In this document: piece by piece, positions 15,901-24,666 of the stretch | Layout of the letters: every line of letters starts with the position of its first letter | Position numbering within the stretch: position 1 is the first letter of the stretch | Assembly (NCBI RefSeq): GCF_003788635.1 | Contig: NZ_AYKH01000019.1 | Location: forward strand, 1-38,492 | DNA length: 38,492 nt | Source of the DNA: Salinisphaera orenii subsp. orenii MK-B5 | Lineage (GTDB): Bacteria > Pseudomonadota > Gammaproteobacteria > Nevskiales > Salinisphaeraceae | Direction of reading: 5' to 3' | The notes under the pieces: model-generated | What the model saw: the letters and a program-made list of their open reading frames with translations, nothing else | Told to the model about the DNA's origin: nothing | Database searches by the model: none | Translations under genes and position numbers: made by a program

Positions 15901-16056
15901 CGGCTCCGGTGAATGCGGGGCGCCGTCACGGCGCGCGGCGAATCATAGCAGCGCGGCGCCTGTACGCCGGCTGACCGTCGCCCGGGGCTTGCAAGCGCCG
16001 TTGCCGGCCGCATGTCGATGCCACGGGCGCGGGCCGGCAGAGCCGGTACCCGGTGT

Positions 16057-16062
16057 TATGAT
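16057..16062 (+). promoter_or_regulatory. -10-like TATGAT upstream of lipA
   Basis: TATGAT lies about 47 bp before the lipA ATG in a GC-rich stretch and would give a leader of some 40 nt. No good -35 is visible. Confidence 0.35.
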
Positions 16063-16108
16063 TGGGCCCATCGATCAGGCGGTGGCGCCACCGACGGACG
16101 ACGTAATC

Positions 16109-17104
16109 ATGAGCGACTTCAAGGGCATACCCGTGGTCACGGGCAGCAAGGTGAGCAAGCCCAACGGCACGCGTGCGATCAAGAACGGAATGAAGGCCAG
16201 CAAGCAGGCGGCCGCAGTGCCGATCGGACGCAAGCCCGACTGGCTGCGGGCGCGGCTGCCCACCGGCGAGGGCTACAACGAGGTCAAGCGCAACGTGCGC
16301 AAGCACCGTCTGGCCACGGTCTGCGAAGAGTCGATGTGCCCGAACATCGGCGAGTGCTGGAGCCATGGCACCGCGACCATCATGATCATGGGCGACACCT
16401 GCACCCGCGCCTGCAAGTTCTGCGCGGTGGACACCGGCAATCCGCACGGTTGGCTCGATGCCGACGAACCCGAGCACTGCGCGGATTCCGCCGAGATCAT
16501 GGGCCTGAAGTACATCGTGATCACCTCGGTGGACCGCGACGACCTGCCCGACGGCGGCGCGCAGCACTACGCCGACTGCGTGGCCGCGATCAAGCGCCGC
16601 TGCCCGGAGACGAAGGTCGAGGCGCTCACGCCCGACTTCTCCGGTCGCATGGCGGACGTGGACACCGTGGTCGATTCCGGGCTCGAGGTCTTCGCCCAGA
16701 ACGTGGAGACGGTGGAACGGCTCACCCATGTGGTGCGCGATGCCCGTGCCGGCTATCGCCAGACCCTGGACGTGCTCGCCCACGCCAAGCAGCACAATCC
16801 GTCCGTCCTGACCAAGACCAGCGTCATGCTGGGCCTCGGCGAGACCGAAGACGAGATCGCGCAGGTGCTCGACGACCTCGCCGCCGTGGGCGTGGATATC
16901 GTCACCTTCGGCCAGTATCTGCGCCCGACTGTGAACCACCTGCCGGTCGAGCGCTACGTGCCGCCGGACGACTTCAAGAAGTATCGCCAGTGGGGCCTGG
17001 CGCGCGGCTTTCTGGAGGTCGTCTCTGGCCCGCTGGTGCGCAGTTCCTACCGCGCGGATCGGGTGTTCGACCAGAACAACGCCGGGCTCGACCAGACCGC
17101 CTGA
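16109..17104 (+). CDS. lipA: Lipoyl synthase
   Basis: A 331-residue radical SAM enzyme that inserts two sulfurs into protein-bound octanoyl groups to make lipoate. Auxiliary cluster cysteines are in [12 protein letters not shown] (Cys72, 77, 83) and the radical SAM cluster is in CTRACKFC (Cys98, 102, 105). [44 protein letters not shown] and TFGQYLRPT match the family from end to end, and the C-terminal VRSSYRAD includes the conserved RSSY. The start at 16109 leaves a basic N-terminal leader of about 35 residues. No lipB is nearby. A strong terminator follows. Confidence 0.96.
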   Translation: MSDFKGIPVVTGSKVSKPNGTRAIKNGMKASKQAAAVPIGRKPDWLRARLPTGEGYNEVKRNVRKHRLATVCEESMCPNIGECWSHGTATIMIMGDTCTRACKFCAVDTGNPHGWLDADEPEHCADSAEIMGLKYIVITSVDRDDLPDGGAQHYADCVAAIKRRCPETKVEALTPDFSGRMADVDTVVDSGLEVFAQNVETVERLTHVVRDARAGYRQTLDVLAHAKQHNPSVLTKTSVMLGLGETEDEIAQVLDDLAAVGVDIVTFGQYLRPTVNHLPVERYVPPDDFKKYRQWGLARGFLEVVSGPLVRSSYRADRVFDQNNAGLDQTA

Positions 17105-17131
17105 AGCGAGCGCACCCCGGCGAGGACCGAA

Positions 17132-17157
17132 GGCCCCGGGTCATCCCGGGGCCTTTT
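17132..17157 (+). terminator. Intrinsic terminator after lipA
   Basis: A perfect 9-bp GC stem (GGCCCCGGG / CCCGGGGCC) with a TCAT loop is followed by TTTT, 28 bp past the lipA stop. Confidence 0.9.
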
Positions 17158-17362
17158 CAGTGCAGACGTGCCGTCCGCGGCGTCTCTCCTCTGCATCGCG
17201 TGGCCCCGCACTGGCGGCCTCCAGGTACCACGACACGGCACGCCTCGGGTCATGATGTGACAGCAAGCCGGCGCCGGCACGGTCGCCGCCGGCGCCACCT
17301 GCCGGGGAGCTCGATGACGGACGGCGACACGGCTCGCGCCGTCAGAGGCCCAAAGCCCCTGA

Positions 17363-18127
17363 TCACCCCATGTTCGGCTGGCCGTTGGAGGCCATCAGGC
17401 CACCGTCCACCGGCAGGTTCACGCCACTCACGAAGCGCGCATCGTCGCTGGCCAGAAAGGCGATCGCGCTGGCGACATCGGCCGGTTCGGCGCCCACACC
17501 CAGCGGCATGCGCTTGGCGAACCGGTCCAGCAGGTGATTCTTCTCGAACACGCCGCTGGCCATGTCGGTGCGGGTTAGACTCGGGCATACCGCATTCACG
17601 CGCACGCCGTCGCGACCGTGGTCCAGTGCCAGGGCTCGGGTGAAGTTGGTCACCGCGCCCTTGCTCGCGTTGTAGACACTCATCCCCCAGTCGCCGCCGA
17701 TGCCGGAGACGGACGAGGTATTGACGATATTGCCTTTCGAAGCGATGAGATGCGGTAGCGCCGCGCGGCAGCAATGGAAGACGCCGTCCACGTTGATGCC
17801 CATGATCTGACGCCACGTGTCGTCGTCCGTATCGGTGATCGCGCCGACAGTGGCCTTGCCCGCGTTGTTGACGAGGATATCGAGTCGGCCGTGATCGGCG
17901 ATCACGCGCTCGAACAGCGCGTTCACCGCATTCGCATCGGCGACGTCGGCCGGGATCACCGTCGTGCGTTCGGCCGGCAGCTCGGCGGCGACGGCGTCGA
18001 GCTTGTCCTGTGTGCGGCCCACCAGCACGAGTGTGGCGCCCTCGTCCGAGAGCCGGCGCGCGGTCGCCGCACCGATGCCGGAACCGGCGCCCGTGATCAG
18101 CGCGACCTTGTCCTTGAAGCGTTCCAT
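17363..18127 (-). CDS. Short-chain dehydrogenase/reductase
   Basis: A 254-residue classical SDR. Cofactor motif TGAGSGIG (12-19), NNAG (87-90), catalytic Ser139, Tyr152 and Lys156 in YNASK, then NAVCPSLTRTDM and a C-terminal substrate loop ending LPVDGGLMAS. It should oxidise or reduce an alcohol/carbonyl with NAD(P)(H); the substrate cannot be read from sequence. Arg38 after the second strand (VGRTQ) favours NADPH. The start at 18127 has a GGAAG site. It lies just 27 bp beyond the terminator of the methyltransferase pair in the same direction, so it is either expressed by read-through or from a promoter overlapping that terminator. Confidence 0.88.
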   Translation of the reverse strand: MERFKDKVALITGAGSGIGAATARRLSDEGATLVLVGRTQDKLDAVAAELPAERTTVIPADVADANAVNALFERVIADHGRLDILVNNAGKATVGAITDTDDDTWRQIMGINVDGVFHCCRAALPHLIASKGNIVNTSSVSGIGGDWGMSVYNASKGAVTNFTRALALDHGRDGVRVNAVCPSLTRTDMASGVFEKNHLLDRFAKRMPLGVGAEPADVASAIAFLASDDARFVSGVNLPVDGGLMASNGQPNMG

Positions 18128-18153
18128 AAAATCTTCCGCTGGTGAAACAATCC

Positions 18154-18184
18154 ACAAAAAAAGCCGCGGCGAATGCCGCGGCTT
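18154..18184 (-). terminator. Intrinsic terminator of the betaine-synthesis operon
   Basis: Read on the reverse strand, an 11-bp stem (AAAGCCGCGGC / GCCGCGGCTTT) with an ATTC loop runs into a T-tract (CTTTTTTTGTGG). It lies about 70 bp past the SDMT stop and just before the SDR gene. Confidence 0.88.
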
Positions 18185-18252
18185 TCGATGCTGCAACGAA
18201 CAGCTGGCCGATGGGTCGGGCGGACCCGAGCCCGACCGCCACGGCCGCGTGG

Positions 18253-19089
18253 TTACTGCTTGTCGAAGATCATGATGCCCCAGGACAGGTGACCGGCGTT
18301 GCCGGCGTCGACCCAGTGCTGGAGGCCGTTCTTCATGTTGGTGATGTAATCGTTGGAGATCGCCGAGTCCCGGAGTTCTTCCTCGCGGGATTCGAGCGTC
18401 TCGCGGATACCACCGTAGTGCCGCGGCACCTGATGCGTATGGTCCTCGAACTCGCGCAGCCGAAACCCGCGCTTCTCCAGCTCGCGCTGATAGAAGCCGG
18501 GCGAGCCCATGGTCTCGAGCTGGATCCGATCCAGCACCGGCTGCAGCACGTCGGGCGGGCAGTCGTCGTGCTGCATCGGGTCGGTGAAGATGAAGATGCC
18601 GCCAGGCTTGAGGACCCGGGCCACTTCCTCGAGCACGCGGATCCGATCGCCCGAATGCAGCATCGCGTCTTGCGACCAGACGATATCGAAGGTGCCGGCG
18701 TCGTAGGGCACGTTCTCGAAGTCGCCGTCGACGATGGTCACCAGCTTGTCGAGACCGCGGTCGGCGTTCTGCCGCCGGCCGCGCTCGTTCTGCACTTCGG
18801 ACAGGTTAAGCGAGACCACCTCGGCGCCGTAGTGCTCGGCCATGAACCGGGCCGAGCCGCCGTAGCCGCCGCCGATGTCCAGCACGCGGGCGCCCTTGAG
18901 ATCGTCGCCGAGCTTTTCGCACATGCGGGCCACGGTGCGGTTGCTGGCCTCGATCACCGGCTCGCTCTCGGACTGGTAGAGTCCGATGTGGATGTCCTCG
19001 CCGCCCCACAGGCGCGAGTAGAAGTTCTCGGCGTCGTCGCTGTTGTAGTAGGCCTGCGCCGTCTTGACTGCGTCGGAATACTGAGTCAT
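18253..19089 (-). CDS. Sarcosine/dimethylglycine N-methyltransferase
   Basis: A 278-residue SAM-dependent methyltransferase performing the last two methylations of glycine to betaine. The SAM fold has motif I VLDIGGGYGGSARF (69-82), then LNLSE, GDFENVPYDAGTFDIVWSQDAMLHSGD and LKPGGIFIFTDP. The C-terminal part (FYQRELEKRGFRL, HYGGIRETLE, WVDAGNAGHLSWGIMIF) is distinctive for SDMT of extreme halophiles such as Ectothiorhodospira. An AGGAGGA site precedes ATG 19089 and lies partly inside the upstream gene's 12-bp gap, so the two genes form one operon. The protein is acidic, as expected in a salt-adapted cytoplasm. Confidence 0.93.
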   Translation of the reverse strand: MTQYSDAVKTAQAYYNSDDAENFYSRLWGGEDIHIGLYQSESEPVIEASNRTVARMCEKLGDDLKGARVLDIGGGYGGSARFMAEHYGAEVVSLNLSEVQNERGRRQNADRGLDKLVTIVDGDFENVPYDAGTFDIVWSQDAMLHSGDRIRVLEEVARVLKPGGIFIFTDPMQHDDCPPDVLQPVLDRIQLETMGSPGFYQRELEKRGFRLREFEDHTHQVPRHYGGIRETLESREEELRDSAISNDYITNMKNGLQHWVDAGNAGHLSWGIMIFDKQ

Positions 19090-19101
19090 TTCGCTGTCCT
19101 C

Positions 19102-19962
19102 CTATTCCTTGTCAGCGTCCCGGTCTTCATCGGCCTCGCGGTAGGACTTCTCCGCCACGTGGATGAAGAAATCGGGCTCGTCTTCCTTGAAGCTGCTCTG
19201 GAAGTCGCCGTAGGTGGTCACCGCCTGGAAGCCGACCTGGTGCATCAGATCATGCACGTAGTTCTTGCGCAGCGGGAACATGTTGAGGTGATAGACCTCG
19301 TCGCCCGGGAACTCGTAGCGGAACCGCGCGAGACCCTCGTCGACGTGCTCGGGCGAGGCCGAGACGTTCTCGCCGCAGTAGTAGTACTTGTGCCCCGGCT
19401 TGGACTTGCCGTCGAGCAGCGCGTCGTAGTTGCGCTGGTCGAGGATCAGAATGCCGTCGTGATTGAGCATCGAGTAGAACTCGGCGAGCGTGCGCCGGCG
19501 GTCGTGCTCGTTGAAGATGTGCGTGAAGGAGTTGCCGAGACACACGATGGCGTCGTAGCGGCCCACCAGGTCCCGCGACAGCCAGCGCCAGTCCGCGTGG
19601 ACGGTCGACAGGATCATGCCGTGCTGGCGCGCGTTCTCGAACGCCTTGGCTAGCATCTGCGGGCTGCCGTCGACGCTGGCGACTTCAAAGCCGGCCTTGA
19701 GCAGCTGCACCGAATGGAAACCCGTACCGGCTGCTGCATCGATGACCGATTCGCAGCCGTACTTCTTCAGAATGTCGACGAAGAAGCTGCCTTCGCTTTT
19801 GGCGCGGCCTTCCCAGTCGATGAGTTCGTCCCAGCGCTCGACAAAGTCGTAGACGTACTCGTGCTGGTAGTGGTCGGTCTCGCGAACCTCGGTGGGGTCG
19901 CCGCCGAAATCCTGTTGCTTCTGAAAGACCGGATCCTTTTCAGCGGAGCTATCCATAGGCAT
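19102..19962 (-). CDS. Glycine/sarcosine N-methyltransferase
   Basis: A 286-residue SAM-dependent enzyme that methylates glycine to sarcosine and on to dimethylglycine, the substrate of the next gene's product. Motif I is VIDAAAGTGFHSVQLLKAGF, followed by ASVDGSPQML, HADWRWL, DAIVCLGNSFTHIF and ILILDQRNYDALLDG; FHSVQ and WRWL with GNSFTH are typical of bacterial GSMT. ATG 19962 is spaced well from GGGAGAG; a second ATG at 19956 is further away. The C-terminus is strongly acidic (EADEDRDADKE). It is the first gene of the pair, facing the DNA ligase gene across a 282-bp control region. Confidence 0.94.
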   Translation of the reverse strand: MPMDSSAEKDPVFQKQQDFGGDPTEVRETDHYQHEYVYDFVERWDELIDWEGRAKSEGSFFVDILKKYGCESVIDAAAGTGFHSVQLLKAGFEVASVDGSPQMLAKAFENARQHGMILSTVHADWRWLSRDLVGRYDAIVCLGNSFTHIFNEHDRRRTLAEFYSMLNHDGILILDQRNYDALLDGKSKPGHKYYYCGENVSASPEHVDEGLARFRYEFPGDEVYHLNMFPLRKNYVHDLMHQVGFQAVTTYGDFQSSFKEDEPDFFIHVAEKSYREADEDRDADKE

Positions 19963-20006
19963 TACTCTCCCTCGATACGCCGGCACGGAGATTCCGCGGG
20001 GCGCAC

Positions 20007-20057
20007 TGATTCATGCAAGTGAGTCATTACCGTATGAAGGCTGGTACGGGACTGCAA
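20007..20057 (-). promoter_or_regulatory. Candidate promoter and operator of the betaine-synthesis operon
   Basis: On the reverse strand TTGCAG (20057-20052) and TACGGT (20034-20029) are 17 bp apart and could be -35 and -10. Immediately downstream, at the expected start, TGACTCA-N6-TGAATCA (20026-20007) is an interrupted repeat of two near-identical palindromic heptamers. This placement would suit an osmotic repressor, but no regulator is known here. Confidence 0.35.
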
Positions 20058-20211
20058 TCGCCATAGCGCTAACATCGCGCCGTGCGGACGCCATATGGGG
20101 GCGATTTCGGATGCGGGCCATTCAGCGTGTAACGCCGATGAGTACTGCGCTAGCGGCCGATCGGGCCGGCGCTATCACGGCGTCAGAAAAAATTCATCCA
20201 TTCGGATCGAC

Positions 20212-20232
20212 GATTCGCGCGATTCGCGCGAA
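20212..20232. repeat. Tandem GATTCGCGC with TTCGCGCGAA palindrome before the ligase gene
   Basis: GATTCGCGC occurs twice in a row (20212-20229), and the second copy runs into the perfect palindrome TTCGCGCGAA (20223-20232). It lies 13 bp before the ligase ATG and could be an operator. Confidence 0.4.
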
Positions 20233-20244
20233 ACCTGCGCCCTG

Positions 20245-21885
20245 ATGCGCGCTTTCACCCGTCTCTACACCCGGCTGGACGCCACCACGGCGACCAACGA
20301 CAAGGTCGCGGCCATGCGCGACTACTTCGCGAGCGCGCCGCCGGCCGACGCGGCGTGGGCGGTGTCGTTCCTGTGCGGACGGCGCATCAAGCGCCTCATC
20401 CCGACCGCGCGCCTGCGCGAATGGGTCGCCGAGGCGGCCGACATGCCGCTCTGGCTGGTCGAGGAGAGCTATGCCGCGGTCGGCGATCTGGCCGAGACCG
20501 TGACCCTGCTGCTCGACGCCCAGGCGGTCACGCCCGGCGAGTCCGGGTTGGACGTCGCCCTCCACGACTGGGTCGAGCAGCGGATCCTGCCGCTGCGCTC
20601 GATGAGCGAGGCCCGGCGCCGCGAGGCGGTCACGGGCTACTGGCGCGAACTGCCACTGGAGGCGCGCTTCGTGCTCAACAAGCTGCTCACCGGCGCGTTC
20701 CGCGTGGGCGTGTCGCGCCGACTCGTCACGCGGGCGCTGGCCGAGACCGCCGACATCGAGCCCGCGCGCATCGCCCATCGGCTGATGGGCCGCTGGGAAC
20801 CCACGCCGGCTTTCTTCGAGCGGCTGCTCGATCCGGCCGACCGCGGCGAGGACGCGGCCCAGCCGTATCCGTTCTTCCTCGCCTCGCCCATCGAGAACGC
20901 GCCGGTCGCGCGCGTGGCCGATCTCGGCGCGCGCGACGACTGGCTCGTGGAATGGAAATGGGACGGCATCCGCGCCCAGCTCATCCGGCGCGGCGGCGAA
21001 TGCCATATCTGGTCGCGCGGCGAGGATCTCATGGCCGGCCGCTTTCCGGAGCTGGAGGCCGCCGCCCAGCCGCTGGCCGACGGTTCGGTGCTCGACGGCG
21101 AGATCCTGGCCTGGGCCGCGGGCGAGCCGCGGCCGCTGCCCTTCGCGCGCCTGCAGCGGCGCATCGGTCGGCTCAAGCCGTCGGCGAAGATGCAGGCGGC
21201 GCATCCGGTGCGTTTTCTCGCCTACGATTTGCTCGAGCACGCCGGCCACGACATTCGCGAGTGCGCCATCGAGACCCGGCGCGCGCGGCTGGCCGAGGTG
21301 CTGGCGGAAAGCGACGCGCGGATCGCGCTGTCGGCTCCCGTGACCGCCGAAAGCTGGGACGATCTCGCGGCGTTGCGTGCGCGTTCGCGGGAGTTCGCCA
21401 CCGAAGGATTCATTCTCAAGCGAGCCGGCTCGCCCTACCGGGTCGGCCGGGTGCGCGGCGACTGGTGGAAATGGAAGGTCGATCCGTTCAGCGTCGACGC
21501 CGTGCTCCTCTACGCCCAGCCCGGCCACGGACGGCGCTCGAATCTGCTGACCGACTATACTTTCGGCGTCTGGGACGGCGACGCGCTCGTGCCCTTCGCC
21601 AAGGCCTATTCGGGGCTCACCGACAGCGAGATCGGCCAGCTGGATCACTGGATCCGCCGGCACACCATCGACCGTTTCGGGCCGGTACGGGCGGTCGAGA
21701 GCGCCCACGTCTTCGAATTGCACTTCGAGGGCATTCAGGCGTCCAAGCGACACAAGTCGGGCATCGCCGTGCGCTTCCCGCGGATCGCGCGGTGGCGCCA
21801 CGACAAACCCGTAGCCGAGGCGGACCGGCTGGCCGACGTGAAGGCGCTGCTGCCCGCCGAAGACAGGACAGAGGTCGACGCATGA
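20245..21885 (+). CDS. ATP-dependent DNA ligase of the Lhr/PdeM-associated type
   Basis: A 546-residue ligase. Residues 1-200 are the helical DNA-binding domain (begins MRAFTRLYTRLDATTATNDK). The adenylation domain has motif I EWKWDGIRAQLI with nucleotidyl Lys238, then WSRGEDLM, LDGEILAW, FLAYDLLEHAG and EGFILKRAGSPYRVGRVRG. An OB-fold domain contains WWKWKVDPFSVDAVLLYAQPGHG and a late EIGQLDHWI. It seals DNA nicks using ATP, in addition to the cell's NAD-dependent ligase. This form is characteristically encoded with an Lhr-type helicase and PdeM, as here. The chosen start matches the family; longer upstream reading would cross the promoter region. Its stop overlaps the next gene (ATGA). Confidence 0.93.
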   Translation: MRAFTRLYTRLDATTATNDKVAAMRDYFASAPPADAAWAVSFLCGRRIKRLIPTARLREWVAEAADMPLWLVEESYAAVGDLAETVTLLLDAQAVTPGESGLDVALHDWVEQRILPLRSMSEARRREAVTGYWRELPLEARFVLNKLLTGAFRVGVSRRLVTRALAETADIEPARIAHRLMGRWEPTPAFFERLLDPADRGEDAAQPYPFFLASPIENAPVARVADLGARDDWLVEWKWDGIRAQLIRRGGECHIWSRGEDLMAGRFPELEAAAQPLADGSVLDGEILAWAAGEPRPLPFARLQRRIGRLKPSAKMQAAHPVRFLAYDLLEHAGHDIRECAIETRRARLAEVLAESDARIALSAPVTAESWDDLAALRARSREFATEGFILKRAGSPYRVGRVRGDWWKWKVDPFSVDAVLLYAQPGHGRRSNLLTDYTFGVWDGDALVPFAKAYSGLTDSEIGQLDHWIRRHTIDRFGPVRAVESAHVFELHFEGIQASKRHKSGIAVRFPRIARWRHDKPVAEADRLADVKALLPAEDRTEVDA

Positions 21886-22184
21886 CATCCGACAGCCCAT
21901 CTCAGACCACGGACCGACGCCATATCCGCTGGCAGGACATGACCTGGCGGGACTACCTGCGGGTGGGCCTCGGCGTGGTCATGTTCATTCTGGGCATCCT
22001 CGGGCTCGTCCTGCCGGTGCTCCAGGGCGTGCTGTTCCTGATCATCTCGGCGATCCTGCTGGCGCCGTATTCGCGCTGGGTGCAGAAACAGCTCGACCGC
22101 GGCGAGGCGCGTTTCCCGTGGGTTGCGGCCAGGGCCCGCAGCATCACCCAGCGCTGGAGCCGCAAAGCCCGCTCGGATGAGTGA
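21882..22184 (+). CDS. Small PGPGW-like membrane protein inside the ligase-helicase operon
   Basis: A 100-residue protein. A charged N-terminus (1-28, with WQDMTWRDYLR) leads to a hydrophobic block (about 29-61) that reads GVVMFILGILGLVLPVLQGVLF and then LIISAILLAPYSRW. A basic C-terminal tail follows. The hairpin of two helices around LPVLQG resembles the PGPGW transmembrane family. It begins in the ligase's stop (ATGA) and ends 8 bp inside the helicase gene, so it is tightly embedded. Function is unknown; a membrane tether or an unrelated passenger are both possible. Confidence 0.75.
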   Translation: MTSDSPSQTTDRRHIRWQDMTWRDYLRVGLGVVMFILGILGLVLPVLQGVLFLIISAILLAPYSRWVQKQLDRGEARFPWVAARARSITQRWSRKARSDE

Positions 22185-24666
22185 CGGCGGCGGGCGGCCG
22201 GCGCCGGAGACGGCGCATGCCGTCGATGCGCGCATCGAGGGCTGGTTCGCCGACCGCGGCTGGCAGATCTTCGATTTCCAGCGCGAAACCTGGGCCGCCT
22301 GCGCGGCCGGCGAGTCGGGGCTGATTCACGCGCCGACCGGCACCGGCAAGACGTTGGCGGCGTGGTTCGCGGCCGTGGGCGACTGGCTGAATCGGGCCGA
22401 GGACGACGGCATCACGCCCGGTCTGACCGTGCTCTGGATCACGCCGTTGCGGGCGCTGGCCGCCGACACCACCGCCCATCTGGCGGCCAGCGCCGCCGAA
22501 CTCGGCCTCAACTGGACGGTGGAGCGGCGCACCGGTGACACCGCATCGAGCGTGAAGGCGCGTCAGCGCCGGCGCCTGCCGAGCGCGCTGGTGACCACGC
22601 CGGAGAGTCTGGCGTTGCTGCTGTCCTACGCCGAGCACGAGCGCCTGTTCGCGAGCCTCGATGTGGTCGTGGTCGACGAGTGGCACGAACTGCTGTCGAC
22701 CAAGCGCGGCGTGGCGCTGGAGCTGTGCCTGGCGCGTCTGCGGGCGCTGCGGCCGGGCCTGCGCACCTGGGGGCTGTCGGCCACGCTGGCCAACCTCGAG
22801 CAGGCCAGAGACGCCCTGACCGGGGGCGCGCCGGGGCGGCTGGTGCGCGGCATGACGCCGGCGGCCACCCATATCGACGCGCTGGTGCCGGAGACCATCG
22901 AGCGTTTTCCCTGGGCCGGCCATCTCGGTACACGGCTGGTCCAGCCGGTCATCGAGGCGCTCGAGGCCGCCGAAAGCACGCTGCTGTTCACCAACACCCG
23001 CGCCCAGGCCGAGCTCTGGCACCAGGCGATCCTGCGCGCCCGGCCGGACTGGCTGGCCCGGGTGGCGCTGCACCACGGCTCGCTGGACCGGGCGTTGCGC
23101 GAGCGCGTGGAGGCGATGATCGCCGACGGGCAGCTGGCCTGCGTGGTCGCCACCAGCAGCCTCGATCTGGGTGTGGATTTCTCGCCGGTGGATCAGGTCA
23201 TCCAGATCGGCAGCCCCAAGGGTGTCGCCCGGCTGCTCCAGCGAGCGGGGCGTTCCGGCCACCGGCCGGGCGTGGCCAGCCGCATCCTGTGCGTGCCCAC
23301 CCACGCCTTCGAGCTGGTCGAGATCGCCGCGGCCCGGCGCAAGGCGCTCGCCGGCGAGATCGAGGCGCGGGAGCCGCTGACCGGCGCGCTGGACGTGCTC
23401 GCGCAGCACATCGTCACGCGCGCGCTCGGCAGCAGCGCCCGCGGCGGGGTGTCGGAGCAGGCGCTTCACGCCGAGGTCACCGCCACGCTGGCCTATCGCG
23501 ACCTCGGTGACGCGGCGTGGCAGTGGACGCTGGATTTCGTCACCCGCGGCGGCACGGCGCTGTCGGCCTATCCCGAGTTCCGCCGGGTCGACCGGGTCGA
23601 CGGACGGCTGACGGTGGGTGATCGCCGTATCGCCCGGCGTCATCGCATGACCATGGGCACGATCACCTCGGACGCGGCCATGAGCGTGAAGTGGCTCAAG
23701 GGCGGGCGCATCGGTACGGTCGAGGAGCGTTTCATCGCCCAGCTCACGCCGGGAGACGTGTTTCTGTTCTCCGGCCGGCTGCTGGAGCTCGTCCGGGTGC
23801 GCGAGCTGACCGCCTACGTGCGCGCCGCCAGGCGGCGAAAGCGCCATGTGCCGCGCTGGGCCGGCGGCCGGCTGGCGATTTCGGGCACCCTGGCCGACGC
23901 CATCCGCGGGCTGATCGAGCAGGCCCGTGACGGCGACTATCGCGAGCCGGAGCTCGCCGCGATTCGCGGCCTGCTCGAGGTCCAGCGGCAGTGGTCGGCC
24001 CTGCCGGGGGCCGATGAACTGCTGGTCGAGCACGTGACCAGCCGCGAGGGCCGGCACTGGTTCTTCTATCCCTTCGCCGGGCGGCTGGCCCACGAGGGGC
24101 TGTCCGCGCTGGTGGCGTGGCGGCTGGCGCGCATGCACGCCGCCACGTTCCGTTTCTCGGTCAACGACTACGGTTTCGAGCTGGTCACCCGCAGCCGGGT
24201 CGAGTTCTCGGCCGCCGAGCTGCGCGCCGCGCTGTCGAGCGAGAATCTGATCGACGATCTGCTGGCCTGTCTCAACGCCGCCGAGCTGTCCAAGCGCGCC
24301 TTCCGGGACATCGCCCGCATCGCCGGCCTGGTGTTTCCCGGCTACCCCGGCAGCCACAAGAGCGCGCGCCAGGTGCAGGCCTCCAGCGGGCTCGTCTACG
24401 ACGTGCTCGCCCGCTACGATGCCGACAATCTGCTGCTCGATCAGGCGCGCCGCGAAGTGCTCGAACGCGAGCTGGAGCTGGGACGCCTGCGCGGCGCGCT
24501 CGATCGCATCGACGGTCAGTCGTTGCGGCTGGTCTCGCCGCGGCGGCTCACGCCGATGGGTTTTCCGCTCTGGGTCGAACGGGTCGCCAGCCAGGTCAGC
24601 AACGAATCCTGGCGCGATCGCGTCGAACGCATGACCGTGCAATTGGAAAAGGCCGCCGATCGTTGA
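22177..24666 (+). CDS. Ligase-associated Lhr-type DEXH helicase
   Basis: An 829-residue superfamily 2 helicase. Motif Q-like FDFQRETWAA; Walker A APTGTGKT (52-59); Ia WITPLRAL; DEWH (167-170); SATLANLEQA; domain 2 LLFTNTRAQAELW; SSLDLGVDFSPVDQVIQIGSPK; and QRAGRSGHRPG. The C-terminal half has the Lhr winged-helix and beta-barrel parts, with MTMGTITSDAAM, GRHWFFYPFAGRLAHEG and FPGYPGSHKSARQVQASSGL. Lhr core enzymes unwind 3'-tailed DNA and RNA:DNA hybrids and act in DNA repair. The ATG at 22177 overlaps the membrane protein gene by 8 bp, and the stop overlaps the TTG of pdeM, so all four are coupled. Confidence 0.93.
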   Translation: MSDGGGRPAPETAHAVDARIEGWFADRGWQIFDFQRETWAACAAGESGLIHAPTGTGKTLAAWFAAVGDWLNRAEDDGITPGLTVLWITPLRALAADTTAHLAASAAELGLNWTVERRTGDTASSVKARQRRRLPSALVTTPESLALLLSYAEHERLFASLDVVVVDEWHELLSTKRGVALELCLARLRALRPGLRTWGLSATLANLEQARDALTGGAPGRLVRGMTPAATHIDALVPETIERFPWAGHLGTRLVQPVIEALEAAESTLLFTNTRAQAELWHQAILRARPDWLARVALHHGSLDRALRERVEAMIADGQLACVVATSSLDLGVDFSPVDQVIQIGSPKGVARLLQRAGRSGHRPGVASRILCVPTHAFELVEIAAARRKALAGEIEAREPLTGALDVLAQHIVTRALGSSARGGVSEQALHAEVTATLAYRDLGDAAWQWTLDFVTRGGTALSAYPEFRRVDRVDGRLTVGDRRIARRHRMTMGTITSDAAMSVKWLKGGRIGTVEERFIAQLTPGDVFLFSGRLLELVRVRELTAYVRAARRRKRHVPRWAGGRLAISGTLADAIRGLIEQARDGDYREPELAAIRGLLEVQRQWSALPGADELLVEHVTSREGRHWFFYPFAGRLAHEGLSALVAWRLARMHAATFRFSVNDYGFELVTRSRVEFSAAELRAALSSENLIDDLLACLNAAELSKRAFRDIARIAGLVFPGYPGSHKSARQVQASSGLVYDVLARYDADNLLLDQARREVLERELELGRLRGALDRIDGQSLRLVSPRRLTPMGFPLWVERVASQVSNESWRDRVERMTVQLEKAADR

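Noticed and set aside
20212-20232. The GATTCGCGC repeat as a LexA box for the repair operon
   Set aside because: It does not match the gammaproteobacterial CTGT-N8-ACAG form, so SOS control is not supported.
22144-24642. A reverse-strand open frame of 832 codons
   Set aside because: It is the antisense of the Lhr-type helicase, which has all its motifs on the forward strand.
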